Positions 9,232 through 18,166 of a DNA stretch of 64,000 bases are shown one piece after another (position 1 is the first letter of the stretch; each line of letters opens with the position of its first letter). This DNA is from Phycisphaerae bacterium (GTDB taxonomy: Bacteria > Planctomycetota > Phycisphaerae > UBA1845 > Fen-1342), in assembly GCA_028277645.1 (NCBI GenBank), contig JANQFV010000037.1, positions 62,001 through 126,000 on the forward strand, written 5' to 3'. Position numbers and translations under genes: made by a program. The notes beneath the pieces are model-generated. The model saw only the letters and a list, made by a program, of their open reading frames with translations. It had not been told where the DNA came from and searched no databases.

Positions 9232-10491
9232 CTAACGGTCGAGCTCGGCTGCGATAATATTCAGACTGTTCAACACCGCCGGGACGTCGCTGATCTGGTG
9301 TCCTACGATCGCCGCCGGGAACACTTGGTAGTTGATGAAGCTCGGCGGACGGCAACGGGCACGGTACGCCGCCCGGCCGCCATCGCTGGCCAGGAAGAAG
9401 CCCAACTCGCCGTTGGCTGTCTCGTTGGCCGCGTACGCCTCACCGACGGGCGGTTCGAGCCCGCGGTTGGTCATGATCTTCTGGAAATGGTGGATCACTC
9501 CTTCGATCGAGAAGTAGATCTCCCGCTTGCTCGGCAGCGTGGTCTTCTCATCCGCCAGCACATTGATCGGACCAGCGGGTATGCGCTCGAGCATTTGCTC
9601 GATAATCGATGCCGACTGCCGGCACTCTTCCAGCCGCACCAGGAACCGCGACAGCACGTCACCGCCATAGGCCACCGGCACCTTGAATTCCACCGCGTCG
9701 GCACCCTGCCTGTCCCAGTCGTCCTCGTAGCACAGGTAGGGCTCGTCCTTACGTAGATCGCGCCGCACACCGCTGCCACGCGCGATCGGCCCCGTCAACG
9801 ACCAGTTGATCGCGTCGTCGTGACTGATGACGCCAACACCCTTGACGCGCTCGATGAAGATCCGGTTCCGGAGTAGGAGCGCCTCGACATCCTTCAGCGC
9901 CGGCGGTAGCACGTTCCGGACGAAGTCGCGCGCCTTCTCAACCCAGCCTGGCGGAATATCCTGCGCCAGACCCCCGACGCGGGTGTAGCTGACCGTGAAC
10001 CGCGCCCCGGTGAGCGCCTCAAACAGGTCGTAGATCGTCTCGCGCGCGTTGAAACCGTACAGAAACGCCGTCAGGCCGCCCAGGTCCAGCCCTGTACACG
10101 CCGCACAAACCAAGTGATCCTGAATGCGGGCCAGCTCGGCGCAGATCGTGCGAATCGCCTTGCACCGCGGCGTGATCTCAATCCCGAGCAGCTTCTCGCA
10201 CGCGGCGTGCCATGCGATATTGTTTGCGATCGGCGACACATAGTTCATGCGGTCCGTGACAACCACGTACTGGTTGTAATCCAGGTGCTCGGCGAGCTTC
10301 TCAAATCCGCTGTGCAGAAAACCAATATCCGGCGTGCAGCCCACGATGCGCTCGCCCTCGACCTCGAGCACGAGGCGCAGCGTCGTGTGCGTGGCCGGGT
10401 GCTGCGGGCCGAAGTTCAGCGTCCAGCGATCCTCCTGGATTTCATCCGGACGGACATCGGCGCGATTCAGATCGTAGGATACGGGGCTCAT
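9232..10491 (-). CDS. nuoD: NADH-quinone oxidoreductase subunit D (quinone site)
   Basis: The 49-kDa-type subunit that forms the quinone-binding site with NuoB. The N-terminal LNFGPQHPATHTTLRLVLE carries the conserved His used in quinone contact, and SEYGxxP-type text is replaced by the family form GVRRDLRKDEPY. Length 419 residues, normal for a separate NuoD, so nuoC and nuoD are not fused. ATG start; nuoC lies 22 bases upstream. The downstream gap to nuoE contains the palindromic repeat. Confidence 0.97.
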   Translation of the reverse strand: MSPVSYDLNRADVRPDEIQEDRWTLNFGPQHPATHTTLRLVLEVEGERIVGCTPDIGFLHSGFEKLAEHLDYNQYVVVTDRMNYVSPIANNIAWHAACEKLLGIEITPRCKAIRTICAELARIQDHLVCAACTGLDLGGLTAFLYGFNARETIYDLFEALTGARFTVSYTRVGGLAQDIPPGWVEKARDFVRNVLPPALKDVEALLLRNRIFIERVKGVGVISHDDAINWSLTGPIARGSGVRRDLRKDEPYLCYEDDWDRQGADAVEFKVPVAYGGDVLSRFLVRLEECRQSASIIEQMLERIPAGPINVLADEKTTLPSKREIYFSIEGVIHHFQKIMTNRGLEPPVGEAYAANETANGELGFFLASDGGRAAYRARCRPPSFINYQVFPAAIVGHQISDVPAVLNSLNIIAAELDR

Positions 10492-10513
10492 TCGCCACTT
10501 GCTCCTGGCCGGC

Positions 10514-11047
10514 CTACGCAGAGTCTCTCGTCAGCACCTCAAACGCCTCTCGCTCACCCTTCCCGTGCAGCGGATAGTCCTTCCGCAGAGGGTAGTCCAC
10601 GAAGTTCTGCGGCATCAGGATTCGCCGCAAATCGGGATGCCCCGGGAAGCGGATGCCGAACATGTCGAACACTTCCCGCTCGGGCCACTCCGCACCCTTC
10701 CAGACGCTCGTCGCAGAGGGAATCTCCGGATCCGGATCATTCACAAACACTTTCACCCACAACCGGTGCCCGTGCGTATGGCTGAGCAGGTTGTAAATCA
10801 CCGCGAACCGATCTTCGGCGTCGGGATAGTTCAGGTAGTCGATGCCGCCCAGATCGGCGAGCGCCTCGAACTTCGTCCGCTCGTCGTCACGCAGGAACGT
10901 GAGCACTTCGAGCAACCGGTCAGCCGGCACGCGCACCCAGAGCTGGTCCGACGGCTTACCGTTCAGGTAGCGCATCAATGGCCGCGGCTCGATCCCCAGA
11001 TCCGGGAAGCGTTCCTGCAAGGCCTGAACTGCATCCGCCGTCGCCAT
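10514..11047 (-). CDS. nuoC: NADH-quinone oxidoreductase subunit C
   Basis: The 30-kDa-type peripheral subunit next to NuoD, 177 residues. The signature [20 protein letters not shown] followed by RRILMP is diagnostic for the family. It ends in a short variable tail. ATG start; 43 bases separate it from nuoB upstream. Confidence 0.97.
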   Translation of the reverse strand: MATADAVQALQERFPDLGIEPRPLMRYLNGKPSDQLWVRVPADRLLEVLTFLRDDERTKFEALADLGGIDYLNYPDAEDRFAVIYNLLSHTHGHRLWVKVFVNDPDPEIPSATSVWKGAEWPEREVFDMFGIRFPGHPDLRRILMPQNFVDYPLRKDYPLHGKGEREAFEVLTRDSA

Positions 11048-11090
11048 GTCACTCCTTCACGGGCCACCGGCCCGGCACTGCCGACTTCGT

Positions 11091-11678
11091 CTACTGCTCG
11101 AATCCCGTCCCGAGTTGGACGGGTTGTCGCGGCGGCTGCACTACCAGGCCGAGGCCACGCCCGCGCTCTTTGCTGGTCTTCACGCCATCTTCGGCCACGA
11201 TACGCTGCACCGCCATAATGCCCTCGATGAGCGTCTCTGGACGCGGCGGGCAGCCCGGCACATACACATCCACCGGCACGAACTGATCGATGCCCTGCAC
11301 CACCGCATACGTATCAAACACCCCGCCCGTCGAGGCACACGCCCCCATCGAAATCACCCACTTGGGCTCAGTCATCTGAATGTAGATTTTCTGCAACACC
11401 GGCAGCATCTTCATCACGACCCGACCGGCACAGATCAGTAAATCGCACTGCCGCGGGGTAAAGCGCATCGCTTCCGACCCGAAACGCGCCACGTCGTAAC
11501 GGCTCGCCCCAGTCGCCATCAACTCAATGCCACAACACGCCGTCGCAAACGGCATCGGCCACAGGCTGTTGCGACGGGCCCAGTTGATGCCGTGCTTCTT
11601 GACCATGTCGACGACATAATCCAGCCGGGTGGCCGCGAACTCACCCCCGGTCTCGTTTGTCGATCGGTTCAGTTCCAC
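11091..11678 (-). CDS. nuoB: NADH-quinone oxidoreductase subunit B (cluster N2)
   Basis: This subunit holds the terminal cluster N2, which reduces the quinone. Ligands C48 and C49 (tandem CC), C114 and C143 (VPGCPPRP) are all present. Length 195 residues with a C-terminal tail. The start is a GTG that overlaps the end of nuoA by ten bases; no in-frame ATG precedes the conserved N-terminus, so the GTG is favoured. Confidence 0.97.
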   Translation of the reverse strand: MELNRSTNETGGEFAATRLDYVVDMVKKHGINWARRNSLWPMPFATACCGIELMATGASRYDVARFGSEAMRFTPRQCDLLICAGRVVMKMLPVLQKIYIQMTEPKWVISMGACASTGGVFDTYAVVQGIDQFVPVDVYVPGCPPRPETLIEGIMAVQRIVAEDGVKTSKERGRGLGLVVQPPRQPVQLGTGFEQ

Positions 11679-12118
11679 TTGAACACGCCTCTACGCCACT
11701 CGTACACGAACCCCACGAGCAACAACGCGAAGAAGACTCCCATGCCAATCAGCAGATGGGCCGCGCCGTAACCGGCGGCTGTGGCCTGTTGCACTACTGG
11801 CGACGGCTCCGTAGCCGCGGAACCCGCCACCTGCGGAAACAGCACGGCCCACGGATAGAAGAACAGCAGCTCAACGTCGAAGACGAGAAAGAGCACCGCA
11901 ACCAGGTAGAACCGGACATTGAACCGTCGGCGCGTGTCGCCGATCGGCTCCATGCCGGATTCGTACGTGCTGTGCTTGGCGGGGCCGATTCGGCGGGGGC
12001 CGACGATCCGCGAGGCGATCAGGATCCCAAGACCGATGACGGTGGCCGTCAGCACCAGTATGACGACCGTCGTGTAGTCACTCGCCGCCAGCACGAATTC
12101 GGTTCCCGTTGAACTCAT
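11669..12118 (-). CDS. nuoA: NADH-quinone oxidoreductase subunit A
   Basis: The first gene of the complex I operon, a three-helix membrane subunit of 149 residues. The segment [20 protein letters not shown] followed by [15 protein letters not shown] is the family signature, with the conserved acidic residues on the loop and second helix. I use ATG 12118; a GTG three codons upstream is equally open. A candidate promoter lies about 60 bases upstream. Confidence 0.95.
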   Translation of the reverse strand: MSSTGTEFVLAASDYTTVVILVLTATVIGLGILIASRIVGPRRIGPAKHSTYESGMEPIGDTRRRFNVRFYLVAVLFLVFDVELLFFYPWAVLFPQVAGSAATEPSPVVQQATAAGYGAAHLLIGMGVFFALLLVGFVYEWRRGVFKWN

Positions 12119-12178
12119 CTTGGTCACCAGACTGTAGACCGGGCTGCACGGGTCGGCAACCGCGCAGATGAAAGTGGC

Positions 12179-12206
12179 ATGATAGCGTCTGCCAGTGGAA
12201 TTTCAC
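12179..12206 (-). promoter_or_regulatory. Candidate promoter of the nuo operon
   Basis: Read on the minus strand: GTGAAA, 16 bases, then TATCAT. This is four of six and five of six matches to the sigma-70 consensus. It sits about 60 bases upstream of the nuoA ATG in the divergent gap. No transcript evidence is available. Confidence 0.45.
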
Positions 12207-12270
12207 GCGGACCCCGCCGACCGCAGACCCACCGGGCGCGCGCTCCGGCTAGCTGTGTTTCTAGAATTTC

Positions 12271-12298
12271 TTGACATTCTTGTCGGCGCTGCTATACT
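12271..12298 (+). promoter_or_regulatory. Near-consensus sigma-70 promoter of the small HTH gene
   Basis: TTGACA, 16 bases, then TATACT: a perfect -35 and a five-of-six -10. It drives rightward, about 45 bases before the ATG at 12344, which itself has a GGAGGG ribosome binding site eight bases upstream. This is one of the clearest promoters in the window. Confidence 0.75.
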
Positions 12299-12343
12299 AA
12301 CCACTGTGGCGTTGCCTCTCGCACCGCAATCGGAGGGAATCGC

Positions 12344-12700
12344 ATGCTCGCCGACCTTACCCAGGAGCTGATGACGCCCGATGAAGCCGCGCGCTGGTTT
12401 CGCCGGTCACCTTCGTGGCTGCGTCAGCAGCACGCCCTGTTACGCTTCGGGCAGCCTCCCACCCAGCCGCTCTACCACGTCCGCGTCTGCCGCGCCTACG
12501 TCTTCGGCCGCCTCTCCGGGTACAGCGGAGAATCGTTGCAGCAATTGCAACTCGCCGCACTCGCGAACGCCTGCGGACTACCCGTCGAGCACGCGCTGCG
12601 CGAGTTGGAGCGCTTGTCCAGCGAGCTTGCCGCAGAAAACGAGCGGGTGGCAACGTGTGTCGAGACCGCGGCGGCCGAGACAAGCACTCCGCGCGGCTAG
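12344..12700 (+). CDS. Small HTH (MerR/excisionase-like) DNA-binding protein
   Basis: A protein of 118 residues I do not recognise by name. Residues 11-55 (MTPDEAARWFRRSPSWLRQQ and then YHVRVCRAYVFGRLSG) follow the pattern of a MerR/HTH_17 domain: a helix-turn-helix, a short wing and an aromatic recognition segment. Residues 60-105 look like an amphipathic helix or coiled coil rich in Leu, Glu and Ala that could dimerise. It is the only gene facing right between nuo and hisA, with a strong promoter and a strong ribosome binding site. A regulatory role, perhaps on the divergent nuo promoter, is inference only. Confidence 0.75.
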   Translation: MLADLTQELMTPDEAARWFRRSPSWLRQQHALLRFGQPPTQPLYHVRVCRAYVFGRLSGYSGESLQQLQLAALANACGLPVEHALRELERLSSELAAENERVATCVETAAAETSTPRG

Positions 12701-12716
12701 TGCGGCCTCGGCAGAT

Positions 12717-12793
12717 TTGTAGCGGACGGTCTCCCGGCCGGCCGTTTACAAGTAACGGCATTCTACGGCCGACGGTGACGCCAGCCGCTACAA
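12717..12793. terminator. Inverted repeat between convergent genes
   Basis: Perfect nine-base arms TTGTAGCGG (12717-12725) and CCGCTACAA (12785-12793) enclose a GC palindrome CGGCCGGCCG and a second partial stem. It lies between the convergent HTH gene and hisA, so a bidirectional terminator or processing signal is plausible. The long loop and the lack of T-runs make factor-independent termination uncertain. Confidence 0.45.
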
Positions 12794-12811
12794 GTTCGCC
12801 GCACACGGTCG

Positions 12812-13543
12812 CTACGCGCCGGGCTTCGCCGCGATCGTCAGCGCATCTGCCAGTGAGAGTGTCTTCTCGTAGAGGGCCCGGCCGATCACAACACCGCTCA
12901 GGCCGATCGCCTTGAGGCGCCGCACGTCGTTAAGCTCGCTGATGCCGCCGGACGCAATAACGGGCATGGTCGATTTGGCGTGCAGGAGCTCGATCGCGTT
13001 GATGTTCGGGCCAAGCAGCAGTCCGTCCCGCCCGATATCGGTGTAAATGATGGCGGCCAGCGGCCAACCGGTGACCATCTCGGCCACATCGGTCGCAGTT
13101 CGCCCCGTCTCACGCCGCCAACCGTCCACCGCGAGCATGCCCAGCCGGGCGTCCAGACCCAACGCTATGCGTCCACGGTACGCGTCGTTCTGCACGACGC
13201 GCTCGAACCACTGCCAGTTTTCGAGCGCCCGTGTGCCTATAATGATCCGTTCTGCTCCGGCTTCCAACGCGGCCTCGATGGCCGCCTCGTCGCGCACGCC
13301 GCCGCCGAACTGCACGCGCAGTTGTGTCTCGCCGATCAGGGCTTCGAGCATCGCAAGGTTCTCGATGCAACCGTTACGCGCGCCGTCAAGATCGATGACG
13401 TGCAGCCAGGTCGCCCCGCCGCGCTCGAACACCCGCGCGCACTCGAGCGGCGGTGATTCGTAGTCGATTACACGGTCGTAGCGGCCCTGAACGAGCCGGA
13501 CACATTTGCCCCCCAGCAGGTCGACGGCTGGAATCACGTCCAT
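12812..13543 (-). CDS. hisA: Phosphoribosylformimino-AICAR-P isomerase
   Basis: This histidine pathway enzyme catalyses the Amadori rearrangement of ProFAR to PRFAR. The TIM-barrel motifs are intact: VIPAVDLLGGKCVRL with the N-terminal catalytic Asp, GGGVRDEAAIEAAL, and YTDIGRDGLLLGPN with the second catalytic Asp. Length is 243 residues, as expected. ATG 13543 has GGGAG eight bases upstream; the frame is open further upstream but without a ribosome binding site. No other his gene is adjacent, so the pathway is dispersed here. The nearby AICAR enzyme gene purH uses the histidine by-product AICAR. Confidence 0.96.
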   Translation of the reverse strand: MDVIPAVDLLGGKCVRLVQGRYDRVIDYESPPLECARVFERGGATWLHVIDLDGARNGCIENLAMLEALIGETQLRVQFGGGVRDEAAIEAALEAGAERIIIGTRALENWQWFERVVQNDAYRGRIALGLDARLGMLAVDGWRRETGRTATDVAEMVTGWPLAAIIYTDIGRDGLLLGPNINAIELLHAKSTMPVIASGGISELNDVRRLKAIGLSGVVIGRALYEKTLSLADALTIAAKPGA

Positions 13544-13559
13544 GTGCGCCACTCCCTTT

Positions 13560-13583
13560 GTCCCGCCGAAGTGGCGGCGGGAC
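13560..13583. repeat. Short GC-rich palindrome upstream of hisA
   Basis: GTCCCGCC and GGCGGGAC arms around a short loop, followed on the right by a second GTGTCCCGCCAC-like half. It lies in the gap between hisA and the OmpA-like lipoprotein gene, just upstream of the hisA ribosome binding site. On the minus strand it could end the lipoprotein transcript. Confidence 0.4.
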
Positions 13584-13665
13584 ACACGCTCCGCTGCTGG
13601 ACCGCGTGTCCCGCCACGATTCGCCCGACACGCACCTCACCGCACGTCGGTGACCCGCCCCGCGA

Positions 13666-14418
13666 TTACTTCTCTACCGCGGGCTGCCCGCTCGGCGCGG
13701 CTTCCGTGACAGGCGCCTGAGCCGGAGGTGCCGCCTCGGATCGCCCGGAAGGCATCGGCACCGCCACGATCTGCACGCGACGATTCTGCGCCTTGCCAGC
13801 ATCGTTTCCGTTCGGCGCGATCGGGGCGTACTCCCCCTGCCCGGCGGCCACGAGCTGCGCAGTGCTGATGCCGAGCTTCGCCAGTTCGCGGAAAACGGTC
13901 ATCGCGCGATTCGCGCTGAGATCCAGGTTGTCCTGCCAAAGGTGCTTTGTCTTCTTGATCGGATCGGTGTCCGTGTGGCCGATAACCAGGATCATCATGT
14001 CGCCGAAGTTCGACTTGATCTGGTCCGCAACGTCCGAAATCTTCGCACGCCCCGCCGGTTTCAGCGTCGCGCGCCCGGAATCGAACAGGAAGTCGCTGCC
14101 CACGTCGGTCCAGGTCCAGCCGCTCACATCGCTCTGCCAGCCGCTGGGCAGTTGCTCGGGCGCCTGTCGATTCGCCAGCATCGCCCGCAGGTCGGCGTTC
14201 TGCTGAGCCAGCCCATCCGCCCGCCGCCGCGCGTTGTCGCGGTCGCGAATCGCGATTGCGTAACCCTGCCGGCAGCGTTCATTCTCTTCTTCCAGGTCGG
14301 CGATGCGCTCTTTCAGCGACCGAATCTCCAAGTCTTTAGGATGTGTGCCGCAACCCGTCAGCAGCGCCACCGCCGCCAGGCCGCAGATGCCCATGCTTAA
14401 CCACCGCGCCGTCCTCAT
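13666..14418 (-). CDS. OmpA-family peptidoglycan-binding lipoprotein
   Basis: The 250-residue product starts with a lipoprotein signal (hydrophobic run ending VALLTGCG, with the lipobox Cys near residue 22). A coiled-coil segment rich in Glu, Arg and Leu follows to about residue 80, and then a C-terminal OmpA-like domain. The domain shows DFLFDSGRATLKPAG, VIGHTDTDPIKK and NRRVQIV, which form the diaminopimelate-binding pocket. It probably links the outer membrane or its anchor to peptidoglycan, like Pal or YiaD. The last 30 residues are a Pro/Ala-rich tail. ATG 14418 has AAGGAG eight bases upstream. The gene is single and divergent from the next one. Confidence 0.88.
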   Translation of the reverse strand: MRTARWLSMGICGLAAVALLTGCGTHPKDLEIRSLKERIADLEEENERCRQGYAIAIRDRDNARRRADGLAQQNADLRAMLANRQAPEQLPSGWQSDVSGWTWTDVGSDFLFDSGRATLKPAGRAKISDVADQIKSNFGDMMILVIGHTDTDPIKKTKHLWQDNLDLSANRAMTVFRELAKLGISTAQLVAAGQGEYAPIAPNGNDAGKAQNRRVQIVAVPMPSGRSEAAPPAQAPVTEAAPSGQPAVEK

Positions 14419-14669
14419 CGTGATCTCCTTTTCACCCTGGTTTCGGGCCACCTTGCCACTCGCACGCCAGGCTCGCGGGGCGCATACAAAGACGCCACCC
14501 CGGCTGCGCGCAGCATAGATCGGGCCGCGCCGTTACGCAACCCGCTTCGCAGCCCACGGTTGACGCCCCCGCGCCCGCGCGCTACGCTGCGCCGGATTGC
14601 AACCCGGTTCGACTGCGCCCTTGTGTACGGTTCACCACGCGCCGCGAGCCCCGAGGCAGGAACCCACCC

Positions 14670-15932
14670 ATGACGCGTATCGCCCTCTGCGCCGCCTTGT
14701 ACCTGATGGTCGCGTGGCCCCCGATCGGCGCTGCCCAGCAGGAGTTCGTCGATCCGGCAGACCTGCGCGAGGCCGGTCTCGTCCGGTACTGGCAGCTCGA
14801 GCTTCCGCTGGAGTCCGATCAGCGCATCGCCGACGTCTACCTGCTCGACGACGCCCTCTACGTCGGTACAAACGACGGTTACGTCTACGCCCTCGACGCC
14901 CGCACCGGCGTCATCCGCTGGCTCCAGCGCGTGACGCGCTCCGGATACCGCGTGCGCCAGCCCGCCCACGTCAATGACCGCGTCTATTTCGTGACCCCCG
15001 TCGATCTCCAGGCCTACAACCGCCGCACCGGCGACGGCATTCACCGCAGCAACCTGCGCTTCCCCCCCGGGACCGGCGTGCGCTGCGACGGCGAGCGGCT
15101 CTTCATTGGCGGTTTGGATCGCCGCCTGTACGTCTTCAAGACCAGCGACCATTTCGTCGACTGGCGCATCATTACCAGCGGGCCGATCGTCTCCAATGTC
15201 GCGTTCTTGGGCGAGCACGTCTTCGTCGTCAGCGACGTGGGCGGGGTCTACAGTTGCACGCGGGCCGACAAAGTCTTCAATTGGGAATCCGCTACCTTCG
15301 GCGCGGTTGAGGCAGACCTCGTGGCTAGTCCGCAGGGCGTGTTCGTCGCCAGCCGCGACGCCTCGCTGTACCTCTTTGACCTGAACTTCGGACAAACCCG
15401 CTGGCGCGTGCGTTTCTCGGCCCCGCTGACCGAACCGCCTGCGTTGACCGAGACGCTAGCGTTTCAGTACTGCGATGTCGAAGGCATCGCCGCGATCGAG
15501 CTCGAACAGGTCGGCGTCGACAAGCGTGTCCGCTGGTTCGCCAAGAAGGGACGCAAGGCCCTGACCATCCACGATCAGAACATTTACCTTCAGGGACGCC
15601 GGGAGAACCTGCTGGTTGCCCGGCTATCCGACGGCGAGATTCTGCACGAGATTCGTACGCCCGGATTCAGCAAGGCGGTTCCCGCCATGACGACGCAGTC
15701 CGTCTACCTCGTCGACCCGAACGGCAAGCTGATCTGCGCTCGACCACGTGGCGTACCGCCACTCGACGTCAGCGACCTGACCGGCGCCTCTGCGGACGAA
15801 ACCGAGGCTGCCGCGGCCCCCACCACGCAACCGGTGATCATGGACACCAGCATGAGCGCGGCGCAAGATTCGGGCCCTCCCGCCGGCGGCAAGTCGCAGA
15901 TCTCGAAGCAATGGGGTCGCGAAGGGCAGTAA
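14670..15932 (+). CDS. Secreted PQQ-like beta-propeller protein
   Basis: The 420-residue product has a signal peptide (cleavage near GAA-QQE, residues 21-24) and repeated PQQ-type blades, for example YVGTNDGYVYALDARTGVIRW, LFIGGLDRRLYVFK and VFVASRDASLYLFDL. The Trp-ended blades resemble those of BamB, but membership of the Bam complex cannot be shown. The last 60 residues are low-complexity and probably disordered. Many planctomycetes encode such periplasmic propellers. A strong hairpin terminator follows the stop. Confidence 0.8.
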   Translation: MTRIALCAALYLMVAWPPIGAAQQEFVDPADLREAGLVRYWQLELPLESDQRIADVYLLDDALYVGTNDGYVYALDARTGVIRWLQRVTRSGYRVRQPAHVNDRVYFVTPVDLQAYNRRTGDGIHRSNLRFPPGTGVRCDGERLFIGGLDRRLYVFKTSDHFVDWRIITSGPIVSNVAFLGEHVFVVSDVGGVYSCTRADKVFNWESATFGAVEADLVASPQGVFVASRDASLYLFDLNFGQTRWRVRFSAPLTEPPALTETLAFQYCDVEGIAAIELEQVGVDKRVRWFAKKGRKALTIHDQNIYLQGRRENLLVARLSDGEILHEIRTPGFSKAVPAMTTQSVYLVDPNGKLICARPRGVPPLDVSDLTGASADETEAAAAPTTQPVIMDTSMSAAQDSGPPAGGKSQISKQWGREGQ

Positions 15933-15983
15933 CAATCGGCGGCGCGGCCATGCGATCGAGATGATCGCCCCACTGTCCGTCCA

Positions 15984-16014
15984 CGGGCCGCTCCTAGGCG
16001 GCCCGTTGCTTTTT
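15984..16014 (+). terminator. Intrinsic terminator after the beta-propeller gene
   Basis: The stem CGGGCCGC / GCGGCCCG (15984-15991 with 15998-16005) has a six-base loop, followed by TTGCTTTTT. It ends the upstream transcript, yet lies only 20 bases before the purH start. purH therefore needs read-through or a promoter overlapping the hairpin; I see no clear one. Confidence 0.75.
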
Positions 16015-16033
16015 GCTGGAGATGTCTGCACCC

Positions 16034-17791
16034 ATGTCCAAGCCCAACATCAAGCGTGCCCTCCTCAGCGTCTACGACAAAACCGGTCTGGTCGACTTCG
16101 CCCGCGCACTGCACGACGAGTTCGGCGTCGAGCTGATCTCGACTGGCGGCACCGCGCGAACGCTGAAAGACGCCGGTCTGCCCGTAACGCTGGTCGAAGA
16201 GGTGACCGGCTTCCCCAAAATGATGGACGGACGGGTCAAGACGCTGCACCCCAAGATTCACGCCGCGATTCTCGCCGACCGCGACAACCCCGAGCACATG
16301 CGCCAACTCGCCGAGCAAGGCATCCAGCCGATCGACATGGTCGTCGTGAACCTCTATCCCTTCAAGCAGACCATCGCCCAGCCCGGCTGCTCGTTCGAGC
16401 AAGCGATCGAGATGATCGACATCGGCGGCCCCTGCCTACTCCGCGCCGCGGCGAAGAATCACCTGAACGTTGTGGTCGTACCCGACATCACGAACCAGAA
16501 CGAAGTACTGGAGGAGCTACGTGCGCAGGGTGACATCGGCATACCTTCACGCACGCGCCTAGCAGCCGAGGTGTTCCACCAGACGCAGGGCTACGATAGT
16601 GAAGTCTCGGTGTACCTGCTTGAGCAACGCCTCGATCGGGTCGTTGAGGCCGCCGAAGTAGACCCCTCGGAACTGCCGGACGCCGAACTCGACACGTTCG
16701 AGGATGAAACACCGGTACTATACCTGCAGCAAATCGCACGACCGCGATACGGAGAAAACCCGCACCAACAAGCGGCCGTGTGCATCGAGGATGAGGAGAT
16801 CACCAAGCGCACGCCGACCAGACCGAACGTCACGTCAGGCGCAGATGAGGGAGAAACACCCTTATCGTTCAACAACTACGCGGACGCCAGCGCCGCTATG
16901 GAACTCTGCGCAGAGCTCTCCAGAGATCTAAGGGGCCAACCTTTGATCGATCTTCGGAATCAGGTGGGTTTTGCCAATCAGAGCGCTTGCTGTTTCATCA
17001 AACACACCAACGCCTGCGGAGCCGCCATACACTCAGATCCCGTTGAAGCCTATCGCAAGGCCTACCTCGGCGATCCGAACGCGGCCATGGGCGGAATCCT
17101 CGCTGTGAACTTCACCGTCGACGCGCAGTTCGCGGAAGCCGTGATGAACACCTACGCCACTTGGGGCAAAGCCGTCGGCGCGGGTGGCTTCTTCGTCGAG
17201 GTCTGGCTCGCACCGGAGTTCAACGACGACGCGGTGCAACTCATCCGCACCGCCAAACCCTGGGGCCAGCGCGTGCGGCTGCTCGGCGTCGGCAACATGA
17301 ACACTGAACCCGACGCGAGCGAGATGGACCTCAAACGCATCGCTGGCGGCATGTTGATCCAGGACCGCGACCTCGTCGGCCTCAACGAGGACCGATGGCA
17401 GGTCGTCACCGAACGCCAACCCACCGAATCCGAGCTCAACGACCTCCGCCTCGCCTGGCTGGTCTGCAAGCACACCAAGAGCAACGCAATCACGATCTGC
17501 CGCGACGGCATGCTGATCGGCAACGGCGCCGGCCAGATGAGCCGCGTGATGAGCTGTCGCATCGCCACCTGGCTCGCGCAAGAGAACGGACACAGTGAAT
17601 CCCTCCGCGGCGCCGTTGCCGCCTCGGACGCGTTTTTCCCCTTCCGCGACGGCCCCGACATCCTCGCCGATGCGGGCGTCACCGCCCTGATCCAGCCCGG
17701 CGGCAGCAAACGCGACGAAGACACCATCGCCGCCTGCAACGAACGCGGCCTCGCGATGATCTTCACCGGAACGCGACACTTTAGGCACTAG
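16034..17791 (+). CDS. purH: Bifunctional AICAR transformylase/IMP cyclohydrolase
   Basis: This enzyme carries out the last two steps of IMP synthesis. The N-terminal IMP cyclohydrolase (MGS-like) domain shows LSVYDKTGLVDFA, STGGTARTL and GRVKTLHPKIHAAIL. The C-terminal transformylase domain shows RYGENPHQ and the catalytic KHTN (here KHTNACG; the usual form is KHTNPCG), ending in QPGGSKRDEDTIAACNERG. At 585 residues it is some 60 longer than usual; extra acidic residues lie before RYGENPHQ. ATG 16034 has GGAG 12 bases upstream; another ATG at 16022 touches that GGAG. Codons from about 16,680 to 17,050 include AGA, AGG, CTA, TTA and ATA, which are rare in the flanks. Confidence 0.95.
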   Translation: MSKPNIKRALLSVYDKTGLVDFARALHDEFGVELISTGGTARTLKDAGLPVTLVEEVTGFPKMMDGRVKTLHPKIHAAILADRDNPEHMRQLAEQGIQPIDMVVVNLYPFKQTIAQPGCSFEQAIEMIDIGGPCLLRAAAKNHLNVVVVPDITNQNEVLEELRAQGDIGIPSRTRLAAEVFHQTQGYDSEVSVYLLEQRLDRVVEAAEVDPSELPDAELDTFEDETPVLYLQQIARPRYGENPHQQAAVCIEDEEITKRTPTRPNVTSGADEGETPLSFNNYADASAAMELCAELSRDLRGQPLIDLRNQVGFANQSACCFIKHTNACGAAIHSDPVEAYRKAYLGDPNAAMGGILAVNFTVDAQFAEAVMNTYATWGKAVGAGGFFVEVWLAPEFNDDAVQLIRTAKPWGQRVRLLGVGNMNTEPDASEMDLKRIAGGMLIQDRDLVGLNEDRWQVVTERQPTESELNDLRLAWLVCKHTKSNAITICRDGMLIGNGAGQMSRVMSCRIATWLAQENGHSESLRGAVAASDAFFPFRDGPDILADAGVTALIQPGGSKRDEDTIAACNERGLAMIFTGTRHFRH

Positions 17792-17887
17792 GTGCAACCG
17801 AAGTGCCACTACTCTCGAGCAGTGCTTCTTCAGGCTGCACCGCTCGCAGATGGACGCACACTGCCGCCGCAACCGCTTGAGCCAAGA

Positions 17888-17907
17888 CACAGCCGAGGGC
17901 GGCTGTG
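17888..17907. terminator. Perfect eight-base hairpin between convergent purH and yacG
   Basis: CACAGCCG, four bases, CGGCTGTG. It sits between convergent genes and could end both transcripts, though neither side has a marked T-run. It may also be a copy of a GC-rich interspersed repeat. Confidence 0.4.
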
Positions 17908-17929
17908 CTCCACACAGATCTCAGATCAG

Positions 17930-18151
17930 CTACCCCTCGAACTCCGCCGACTCCCCCAGATCCTCCGGCGTGGTGTGCCGATCAATTGTGTACTCCTCCT
18001 GCAACCAGCGCCCCAGATCAATCATCTGGCAACGCTCCGTACAAAAGGGATACTGCTTCGGCAGCGGCGATTCGTAACGCACTGCCCGCCCACAAATCGT
18101 ACAGCGGTACGATCGTCGCTCACTCTCAAAGCCATCCAGCTTGCGAATCAT
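17930..18151 (-). CDS. yacG: YacG-like zinc-finger DNA gyrase inhibitor
   Basis: A 73-residue protein with the family pattern: CTICG near the start, then YPFCTERCQMIDLGRWLQEEYTI. The four Cys bind zinc and the C-terminal helix binds GyrB in the E. coli homologue. The acidic tail (PEDLGESAEFEG) is typical. The ATG at 18151 is six bases from a perfect TATAAT on the same strand, so the mRNA may be leaderless. The frame also reads back to a TTG at 18166. Confidence 0.9.
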   Translation of the reverse strand: MIRKLDGFESERRSYRCTICGRAVRYESPLPKQYPFCTERCQMIDLGRWLQEEYTIDRHTTPEDLGESAEFEG

Positions 18152-18157
18152 GCTCTG

Positions 18158-18163
18158 ATTATA
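18158..18163 (-). promoter_or_regulatory. Perfect -10 box just ahead of yacG
   Basis: Minus-strand TATAAT ends six bases before the yacG ATG. A start of transcription seven bases downstream would fall on the ATG itself. The spacer region overlaps the hairpin at 18167-18200 and no good -35 is visible, so promoter strength is unclear. Confidence 0.4.
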
Positions 18164-18166
18164 CAA

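Noticed and set aside
14415-15395. A 326-codon minus frame opposite the beta-propeller gene
   Set aside because: The plus frame has a signal peptide, repeating blades and a terminator; the minus frame has neither motif nor ribosome binding site.
17033-17890. A 285-codon minus frame opposite purH
   Set aside because: Antisense to the conserved AICAR transformylase domain.
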